The notes beneath the pieces are model-generated. The model was not told the DNA's origin. It saw nothing but the letters and a program-made list of their open reading frames with translations, and searched no databases. A program made the translations under genes and the position numbers. Shown here piece after piece: positions 51,101 through 59,795 of a stretch of DNA of 64,000 nt. Source of the stretch: Kudoa neothunni (Eukaryota; Cnidaria); assembly GCA_964304625.1 (NCBI GenBank), contig OZ199838.1, forward strand, positions 13,020,001 through 13,084,000, in the 5' to 3' direction. The first letter of the stretch is position 1; every line of letters begins with the position of its first letter.

Positions 51101-51368
51101 AATTTTGATCGATATCTTCGTTGAAAATTCGAGTAAATTTAAACCGATGTGTTTGTTCGAATGTGCTCATCCGTTGAGAGGTTCTATAAGCGTAGGTATC
51201 TGATGGTGGTTCCACTGTCAAATCCACATCATTTTCAATAATGAAAGAGTTTGCACAACTCTGCTCATCCAAGCAACTTGGACGAAATCGGAGATAAACT
51301 TTCACAGCATTTTCATTCGAATCCAACATATCATCACATTTTTTATCCACATTAGGTTCGTCCATCAC
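48161..51368 (-). CDS. KIF20: Kinesin-6 motor, KIF20 type
   Basis: Kinesin-6 motors act at the central spindle and in cytokinesis. Four exons in frame give 1011 residues: 51368-48669 (900 codons in one exon), 48621-48499, 48419-48261, 48214-48161. The motor domain covers about residues 20-480: VKVYLRFRPS; ILPSVKHFLDGYNCLVFTYG; P-loop GVTNSGKTFTL with the KIF20-type GVTNSGKT; switch I NMQSSRSHVIYGLK; switch II FVDLAGSERPSKAHNEG; and LLVLGKCIEVLRQ, FRESKLTRLLQP. A large insertion between the P-loop and YYIYVSAAEIYNEKIFDLL (about residues 140-235) is the kinesin-6 hallmark. A coiled coil occupies about residues 500-790 (KTEEANQLKQQYNNKLEEL). The tail contains RRLYEEAREYAYRMEQRVRE and RKQATRNYVKRLKG. 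One 2.7-kb exon amid genes with exons of about 150 bp is striking. Confidence 0.93.
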
Positions 51369-52195
51369 TTACAACGGTTAGAGCTGCTAGCGGCAACAAG
51401 ATGGAAAGGATTTTACAGTTAATCCAGCGGGTAAACGATCACTTCCGGATTATTTTAACATCTAGATCCAACATAAATTGCTCCTTACATTTAGTATATT
51501 TTAATTCTTTTGGATTTTTTGCTTTGTATTTTAATTGGATTTTGTCTATATATACTAAGTCGCTCCTAATTCACATCCAAGATTAGACGCCAGAATTATT
51601 TTATAATCCCATGGTATTTAATCAGAACGGGCGGCACGCTGTAAAATAACACTAAACTCAAAGGCCAATACTTTTGTTAATACCACAAATATTTTATATC
51701 GAACTACCGCAAAAGTGATTCTTATAAAATGAATTAATATCGAGGTTTAATAAACTGCGCTTTACGATATTTTTAAATTGTTAGTGAGTTCTCATGATGT
51801 TTAACAGTTACTAATAAAATCCGTTTTAATTAAATAAATAGTTTTGATCACTTTATGCTTTATAACAATTTAATGAGATATGGGTACGTTATTTAGTATG
51901 GAATTTTTGTAAATACAAAGAATTTACGTTCGGCGTAGTTATTAAAATCATTTTCAAATAACGGTTTCGGTTTACTCCAGCTATTATCTGCGAGTGAAAT
52001 TTGTTATTAATTTAATAGGATTAAACTAGATGATAATATTTATTAGGAAATTGTTGATATTAATCTACTAAATAAAAATATGAGGTAATAATTGTGGTTT
52101 ATAATAATAAAACATGAAAATAGCCATTACCGAATTATCTAAATAGACCTCTTAATTAGCTATCTCTTTTGTTTTTAAATTTAAAAAGTTTAGAC
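51369..52195. other. Region upstream of KIF20
   Basis: About 830 bp of AT-rich DNA. It should include the KIF20 promoter; no coding exon or terminal repeat recognised. Confidence 0.45.
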
Positions 52196-53251
52196 CGGAA
52201 GTCCTTAAGCTAGGGTCCGTAGATGAACCTAGGGGAGTATGTGAGTGATTTCAATAAAATATGAATCCGAATATACCAACATACATTCGTTATAGTTAAT
52301 TATTTTTGGGCATTAATGTAATTATTAAAAATATTAAATATGCCCTTGCGTTATTTTATCTTATAAATATTTTATATTTGTTACAGAATCTCCCTGCGTT
52401 ATCGTTTATTTTGTAAAAAGACTTATAGAAACAAACTTGATTTAATATATTATTGGATAAAAACTAAAAATTTCCAAAAGATATTTTGTAACGCTGCAGA
52501 CCATGCGATTAGAATGATTACTCCGTTTAAATCAGCCTATTTTTGCTAATCGAGATTTTCCACGCTAGTTACCATAAAAACAGCCATGAAATCGCTTATA
52601 TGCATGTTTCTCTTCAAAATACTTTGTCAAATTTCCATGAACTTTTTGATGAAAAACAACTACAAAAATAATATTAAATATTCCTTTAATGTTAATTATT
52701 ATAAATGAAAATATGTTTTTTCTATTAAATTGGCATTATAATATATAATAGTCCATTCTTTTTTTCTTTTTCATGATATTAAAAAAATAATTAACGAAAA
52801 TAGAGATTTGATATAACAGAAAGATTTAGATTATTATAAGAGCATCTTTCATTTGAAATTTTTCGATTGATTTTATTTTTAAATGTTTAAACATGTACAT
52901 ATACATTAATCCGACAAATTTCATTGAATTTTTTCCCCAAAATATATGCGTCACTCTTTATACTTTTTCGGAGTTTTAATAATTAATTATTAATATAATT
53001 AAGGGAAGAACTTCAACGTTGTTAATTTTTTGTTGTAATACTTAAAATAATTAGTATATATTTTAAAACAAAACTATTACATAATTAATTTATATAAAAA
53101 ATATTCTAATAGGATTGGGGATTTTAGATAAACGGTTTCAGTTAAAATATTTATATATAAATTTGGATTACGCGTTAAAACAAAATGAGGTCTGTTTTAC
53201 GTCTATCGAACACATTAAGGGTCTGTAAGAAAGAAAGGTTAAGAGCCGCTG
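52196..53251. mobile_element. hAT-type non-autonomous element, copy 2 of the 1.1-kb family
   Basis: The right end, reverse-complemented, is CAGCGGCTCTTAACC and the left end is the more decayed CCGGAAGTCCTTAAGC. Possible target copies GTTTAGAC and ATTTGAAC agree at five of eight bases. It runs parallel to copy 1 (657-1787), for example GATTAGAATGATTACTCCG-like and CGCTTATATGC blocks in the same order, with many differences, so it is an old insertion. Confidence 0.65.
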
Positions 53252-53344
53252 ATTTGAACTCTTGTCTTTAATAATAGCTGGACATGGAAACTTTATTCAA
53301 ATATCATATCAAACATAAAATGAAAATAAATAAATTGATGTTTT

Positions 53345-54785
53345 TTACATTAACTTAGTTTTCTTTATATCAGTGGGTCCATCCTCCAATAATTGATGTT
53401 TTTGAAGGTTAACTTGAATATTAATAGAAGTTTTACCAAAAAATGAAATTTCCGCACAATACATCGTTTTATTCGGAGCCACTTTCCGCACTTGATGCAT
53501 GGAGATATCTTTGATTTGAAGGAAATGAAAATTTGTTCTTACAAACGAGTGAAATTCAGTTGTAGAAAATCCTTTGGAGTCTAAATTATCATCGTAATTG
53601 CTATTTGGCTGAGCTTGTGACACGGTTGAACCTTCCCTAATGAAGCAGTAACAATGAACAATGGGAAACATTTTGATTTTTGATATATCCAAAGACGAGT
53701 TATTGCCATAAGCATTATCAATATTTTTCAAAAATAACGCCGCTTTAGCAGGCAAATTCATGACAAATATAATTTGAGTAGAGTAGCTATTTGGGGAGGA
53801 GTACAACTTGTCAATTATCCAAGGAATGTATTCTTCGGCATCCATACATTCAACATTAACCCGATCTTCCACCTAATAATTAATATTAATAATAGACAAA
53901 CCATCAGACATTAATATTATTAACAAAATTTAGAAAATACTTTATTCAGTTTGCAATTTGACTTTAATGCATCGATACTATCAGGATTGGCATCGTTAGC
54001 GTAAACAACGCAGTTTAAACTAACGGCAGCCGGAATAGCGAAAGGACCCACTCCAGCAAACACATCTACCAACACAGATCCTGATGGCAATGATTTCACA
54101 ATTCTTTTGTGCTCGTTTTCCAATTTTGAATTCCAGTAAACCTTCCTATAGTTGAACTTGAATTTACAAGATTGTTCTTTCACTGTCACATCGAAATCGT
54201 CAATTCCGGCCAAAATTTCAATTGCAGCATTTCGAAATTTGTTATCTATCGTTTTTACTTTGTTTACTACCGTTTTAATGGTTGAATTTTTGTCCAGAAT
54301 TACTTTTCCTGCAACAAAAAATTAGATATGCATTAATCCACATACATATTACCAATAATCTTTTTGTAGGGCAGTTGTTCATCTCTTAAATTCATATGAG
54401 CAATGTGGCCAATAGTTTGGAAAGATGATGGACGTTCCATGTTCTCAGGAAGTAGCAAATTATATACCTCGTCAATATGCATATTTTCATAATTTAAAGT
54501 GAAATTTTTTTTATCAAGTTGCAACTTCGAACCTATGACCTGTTCGATTTCATTTATTAATTTAGTTTGTTGAATGACACTAGCGTAAAATATAAACAGT
54601 TTATTGTCGTCATGATCAGTGTCATTGTTTTGGAAAGGGTTTTTGAAATGGGGTAATTTTACGAAATATGACTTAAGTTTTCCAAGCACAAACTTACGCC
54701 AGCAAGGTGCCACAGCCAATGTTACGAATTCTTTTTCTAATTTAAAATTATTTGGATCAAACAATTCCTCGCAACCCCCCATCAC
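53345..54785 (-). CDS. TRMT5: tRNA (guanine-37-N1)-methyltransferase, Trm5 family
   Basis: Trm5 methylates G37 next to the tRNA anticodon, which prevents +1 frameshifting. Three exons (54785-54353, 54308-53941, 53872-53345; introns 44 and 68 bp) give 442 residues in frame. The N-terminal D1-type region includes NMERPSSFQTIGHIAHMNLR and YKKIIG. The Rossmann-fold SAM domain has GSVLVDVFAGVGPFAIPAAV (motif I), VVYANDANPDSIDALKSN and VECMDAEEYIPW. Motif IV is FVMNLPAKAALFL, the catalytic NLPA region typical of Trm5. The C-terminus has VHCYCFIREGS. All main motifs are present. The gene is minus strand, as are KIF20 before it and the Tigger element after it. Confidence 0.93.
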
Positions 54786-55967
54786 ACGTTGTTAAGGACA
54801 CTCCACGCAGTCTCAATAGCAATCACATGGTGGTTCGATTCGTCCTGAAACTCCCTTGTTTATTGATTCATGATCCATATATTGGATCATTTTTTTAAAT
54901 TATTCAAACGATGTAGAATTATTGAAAAACACAAAATGTTAAAGACCTAATAAATCTATTCCACCAATTAATTTCATTATTCTCATAAAAAGATTAAAGA
55001 ATCACATTGATTACTTTAAAAGAAAAATGTGAAAAACATTTTAAAAATTTTGACGAATACAATGACAAAACTACACATTAGGATTAGGGGAAATTTCTCC
55101 AGAGCATGCGCAGAGGAGTGTTAAGCTGGTATACAAAGGAAGATTTTTAAGAGACAAAGGCGTTAAGTACAACTAGAAAAACGAAATCATAAATTTAATT
55201 AAAGCTTGCTGTTTTTAATCATAACAACTCTTGTTTAAGATTTATGTGTAGAGTTATTTTTTTGATAATCTTCTATCTTTGTTATCAGTGACTCTAAAGA
55301 GTAAACAAGTTGACCAAAAATAATAAATATAGCAAGGTTATCTATCGCAATTTATAAAATCATTTCGAATACTGAAGGCTTCCACTATTCGCCCATCCCA
55401 AAGCCAGATTTATGCGCTTGCGCTAATTATGAGGTTAATCCATTCAGGTTTTCTATCACAGAAACTTCCATATATTTGTATTGTATTATAATTTTATGAG
55501 AAAAAGAGATTTTTAATATAGAATATATAACAAATAAGTAACTAAAGCTTCCTAACAATAATATGATGAAAATTCTCGCCAAGAGGTAAATAAAATATAT
55601 AAATTCACTTAATTTATATTGGTTATAATTCTTTATTTGATCGTTTAAAAATTTATAAATTCGATATATTATTTCATATATTTTGAGTTAGTTTATGACC
55701 AACTAAGATTTAAAAACTTCGATAATATAATATTGAGGTTTCTAGTTATAAACTATATTTAACGGAGTTAATGATCTATTTAATAATTTTATAATTAAAG
55801 AAATTATATTTTATAATTTCGACCATTTTTATCTAAAGTAGAAAAACCTCATGTCGTCTATTACTCTAAAGGTGATTTTGTAATAAATATTCAATTTATT
55901 TATCTAAAAAATTTTTAATCCTTAGTTTAAATAGTGTTTTCTAAAATAATAATACTAGATAAACATA
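54786..55967. other. Intergenic region between TRMT5 and a Tigger transposon
   Basis: AT-rich DNA of about 1.2 kb with no exon, RNA gene or paired terminal repeats recognised. Confidence 0.45.
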
Positions 55968-57987
55968 CAGTCAGTGACCGGTTTTACGTAATCCCCTCGG
56001 GACCATGGAAAAAGTGCGTAAAATTGGTCACGTCCGGTTTTACGTACTTTTATGCGCGCGCGTCAGAATGAAAATATTCAATTGTTTATTAAATAACGTA
56101 ATTAGAATGCGCCAATTTGGGATAGTATAGTGTTTAATCATTTTTTAAATGGAAGTAATCAGTTATTTTTGATTGAGTAAGGTTCCTTGAAATTATGTTG
56201 ATTGTATCTTCTTCTAACGAAGCTAAGATGGCCGATCGATCATCTTTATGAAATTTGTAGAATATTTTTAACTCCTTCAAATAAATCAAAGCCTTCTGAC
56301 ATGATATTGGATTTCTTTCCAAAATATCAATTTTTTCACAATTCGCTTCATCATCACTATAATCATCACTCTCTACATAAAGTTAATATATATAAACTCG
56401 AAAATTTATCACCTAAAGCTGAAGACTCATCGAATTTTTCAGAATATAGGGTTTGGACCATATTGATATTCTCTATTGAAGCTTCGTCGGCAATCATATC
56501 CTCAATTTCTTCTTGTAATATATTTGGATGAGTTATGTCACATATTTCAATAAACTCTTTGTCGGGTGATATCAAAATGCTGTTAGCTTTGACAGGGACC
56601 GGTTGTCGAGATGAAAACCCAGCTTTTTGAAAGCAATTTATGATGGTGGATACGCTTACACATTCCCACGCTTGTTTAATCAACATCATCGCATCTAAAA
56701 TGGTTGGTGGAGTTGGTTCTAATCCCACCTCAATACATGAAATATATTTTTTGATCATTTTCCTCTTATATGCACATTTGAATGAGTGAATAATCCCTTG
56801 ATCTAGGGGTTGCAATAAACTAGTGGTATTTTTGGGTAAAAAGATCAGCTTTATGTTACTGAATAGTTTTTTTTGGTGAGAGGTTGCATTATCTAAAAAA
56901 ATTAGAACATTTTTATTTTTTTTCGTGAAAATAGAATTGATTTTAGTTAGATATCTTAGGAAGATTTCACTAGTCATCCAAGACTTCTTGTTGGATTCAT
57001 ATAAAACTGGAAGGCTATTTATATTTTTAAAGCATCTGGGCTTTCGACTAGGTCCAATAACCAAAGGTTCAAGTTTTTCTCCGCTTAGCGATGCACCCAA
57101 CAAAACAGTCATTCGTTTTTTAGACTTTCTTGTTCCCTTTGTATGACTTTCTATGGAGCTTACATAACTTTTACTTATATAAAATATGCAAGTATGACAA
57201 ATGGAAAAATATACCTCGTTGTTGTTGATAAAACAGCGCGGTTTCATCTATATTATAGATACAATCATCAATATATCCTTCACATAAGTTTTTAAGTTGA
57301 GAAAGCCATTCAGAACTTGTACATGGGTCAATGTCAGCCGCTTCGCCATGGAAATTTATTTTTTTGAGATTAAATCTCGATTTAAAACATCGAAACCAAC
57401 CGTATGTTGCATTTGATGGTAAATTCTTTTCTCTGGCAATTTCGTTTCTCTTATCAATGATGTCGGTGGCAGTTAATTCAATTTTTTTTGATCGCACCCA
57501 GCATATCCAATTATAGACACATTCATCGAGGGAAATATTGGTGCCATCATTTAGATTTTTTCTATTTTTACAAACCAATCCCCCCTCCAACATTTCTATA
57601 ATTTTCTCTTCATTTTTTAAAATGCCATTAAGAGTGGATATTGTTGATATATTAAAATGTTTTATAGTAGCAACCTTCGCACCTCTTGAGGTGATTCCAT
57701 GAAAATATTTAATAATTTTATATTTCTCTTCAATTGTTCTATTCTTAGATTTATTTTTATTAGCCATTTACGTCACTTTTATGAAAACTATAAACCAATT
57801 TGGTCAGAAAAGGTGCGTAAAATTGGCAAATCACGTGATATTTTGATTGCAAAATTTAGGTGCATATAAAGTTTTTTCATTGAAATTTATAAATAAATGT
57901 GTTAGTAAATATATTATTTATTTGTTCATGATATAACTTGTAAAATAAATGCGATATTTAAAAGTACGTAAAACCGGTCACTGACTG
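55968..57987 (-). mobile_element. pogo/Tigger-type transposon, apparently complete
   Basis: The 2020-bp element has matching ends CAGTCAGTGACCGGTTTTAC on both sides (right end reverse-complemented), continuing GTA, flanked by TA at 55966-55967 and 57988-57989. The minus strand carries one transposase gene whose three exons join without any disruption. Near-identical long TIRs, an intact TA duplication and an open reading frame together suggest a young copy. Confidence 0.95.
56134..57767 (-). CDS. pogo/Tigger transposase (intact, three exons)
   Basis: Exons 57767-57215, 57150-56413 and 56372-56134 (introns 64 and 40 bp) total 1530 nt, a 509-residue protein. The N-terminus has paired CENP-B-like DNA-binding domains (RTIEEKYKIIKYFHG; YNWICWVRSKKIELTATDI; GWFRCFKSRFNLKK). 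The DDE_1 catalytic domain follows: first Asp in YIDDCIYNIDETALFYQ, then KRMTVLLGASLSGEKLEPLV, second Asp in VLIFLDNATSH, and third Asp in TTSLLQPLDQGIIHSFK, 29 residues after the second. The C-terminal tail is acidic and ends in QSKITDYFHLKND. This matches a PIP box (Q..I..YF), the PCNA-contact motif known from pogo transposase. All catalytic residues are present. Confidence 0.94.
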
Positions 57988-57989
57988 TA

Positions 57990-58593
57990 TATAAGTTGAT
58001 ATAGAAACTTATGGAAGGACAAAAATATTGTTTCACATTCGGACGCCGAGAACCTTTTATGGAAAAATTGTTTGATATATGAATGATAAAACTATTTAAT
58101 AGCTATACTATATTTTTATTAGAAAGTTGACATTAAATTGTATATTTTCTACTAATTCTATTAAAAAAATGAGGCAATCTTTTTTGATTTTAAAGCGACC
58201 CAAAAAATTTTAATGGGTTAAAGGTGATTTTACAAAAACGAGAGATTAATACGTCGAAAAGATTTTGATTTATAATTTTTTATATTATTTTCATAAAAAA
58301 ACTTTATTCACGCGTATATTCACCTGATATAGAAAAAATTATAATAAAATAATCCTCGTGATTGAACGTGAAAAGATTCAAACGCGCAAATTTTATGATA
58401 AATCGATGAAAAAAATATTGATAATATTTATTTTATCAATATAATTTTAAAGTACAACTTTAGAATGTATTATTGTTCAAAAATTCACCTCACTAAATAA
58501 ATATCAGAGTTTTTAGTGTGGCAAACGACACATAAAACTTAAAAGGTTAATTTTAATAAGTTATTTTCTGTTTTTCACTAATGAAATTTTTAA
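57990..58593. other. Spacer
   Basis: About 600 bp of AT-rich DNA right of the Tigger element. No feature recognised. Confidence 0.5.
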
Positions 58594-58667
58594 CCTTCCA
58601 AGCGTTTCTGGGTCAAATTGACCCCAAAGGCACCAAGTGTATAGTCGATTTTGAAGCGCTCGGAAGG
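58594..58667. mobile_element. 74-bp piggyBac-type MITE
   Basis: A very small element flanked by TTAA on both sides (58590-58593, 58668-58671). Ends CCTTCCAAGCG and, reverse-complemented, CCTTCCGAGCG differ at one base. Inside the left half is TGGGTCAAATTGACCCC, a palindrome like those near the ends of the piggyBac element at 16241-18477, with ACCAAGTG also shared. It is in effect two fused ends with no middle. Confidence 0.8.
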
Positions 58668-58737
58668 TTAAAGATAACGAAAAATAAAAGTCTTATTCTA
58701 AAAATTTATAATAATATTTTTTAAAACATTAATTTTA

Positions 58738-58795
58738 ACTTTCTAAATAAAATAAGGCAGATTTCTACCCCAAGTGAATCTTGCCAACAATATTA
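58738..58795 (-). repeat. Repeat fragment shared with 5180-5240
   Basis: Read in reverse it gives TTGGGGTAGAAATCTGCC followed by ATTTTATTTAGAAAG, as at 5180-5240 in the forward direction. The GGGTAGAAATCT core also occurs near the ends of the piggyBac-like element at 2148-2863. Confidence 0.45.
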
Positions 58796-58890
58796 TAGTG
58801 TATAGATGGGACATAATTCCTCGCCACCTTTTGTAATCTTTTATCTTAACAGAAACTTTCAGAAAAATGAGTTGATTTTTTTTAGGCGCT

Positions 58891-59114
58891 GGCTATTGAC
58901 ACGGAAGTTTTTAATCCAAAATGGCAACGACGCATGCGCACCACCCACTTTTAATCCCAGTGACTTCTATTTATGGTAGATTTATAAGGTCCTTTTTCTA
59001 GAATCTGCTGTATTTAATTATTTTTTGCCCATCACTAACGCTCCTAGGGGCAAAAAATAATTAAATACAGTCTAAACTATACCTACCTGGATATTGTTAT
59101 CCGTGTCAATAGCC
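58891..59114 (+). repeat. Palindromic MITE family, copy E (best preserved)
   Basis: Outer perfect 15-bp inverted repeats GGCTATTGACACGGA (58891-58905) and TCCGTGTCAATAGCC (59100-59114). Inner palindrome: CTGTATTTAATTATTTTTTG (59008 on) and CAAAAAATAATTAAATACAG (to 59070), extended by GCCC/GGGGC. CpG block GACGCATGCGCACC near the left end. One inverted repeat inside another would allow a cruciform. Confidence 0.8.
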
Positions 59115-59184
59115 ACTTCCTTCCGCGGGGTTAATGAGACATGGGCGCGCATTAAAAAAATTTCCTACTTAAAGGAATGTTCAC

Positions 59185-59609
59185 TTGATTAATAAGATAA
59201 TTTTTACTATTTATCAAGTAAAATATTTTAACTTCTGCCAATTAAATTTAAAACGTTGAAAAATCTATTAACTAAGAATATGGAGACGTAATGGAAAAAC
59301 AGTACATAATTATGGCAGTTTTTACACGTCTACAGAGGAGTAACCTATTTTTTTAAATAATCGATAATTAGTGTTTGTTTAGTCTACACACAGGCATGTG
59401 TTCTGATATAGCACAAATTTATATAAGAACTGGGTGTATAACTTATGTTTTACAAAAAAATTTATTAATAAATAACCTACAAATATTTTTTTTAAATATT
59501 GCATTGGCATATATGCTATATCGTAAATATCGTGCAGTGATGGGTGGTACTTTTATCCGGAAATATGATTAAATAGTTGTTCCGGTGTCCGGATAATCGA
59601 GGTTCGACT
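59185..59609 (-). mobile_element. Tigger-type MITE, 5'-truncated partial copy
   Basis: The right end TCCGGATAATCGAGGTTCGA, then CTG, is followed by TA (59610-59611). The body (AATATGGAGACG, ACAGTACATAATTATGGC, GTCTACAGAGG) is the reverse complement of the middle of the element at 23674-24306. The other end is missing. Confidence 0.7.
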
Positions 59610-59795
59610 GTATACAGGTGCCGTTTAATTCTAAACAAAACTTTAAAAAATTTTCATGCGCACCATTAAACACGCGAAAATGAAGAATTTTTATTTATTT
59701 TCATTTTTTCAAAGAAAAGAGTCAAATAAAATTATCCGATTCTAGAATGAAAAATCGAAACTCATCATTATTTTTCATGCGCAGTCATCCTTTAT

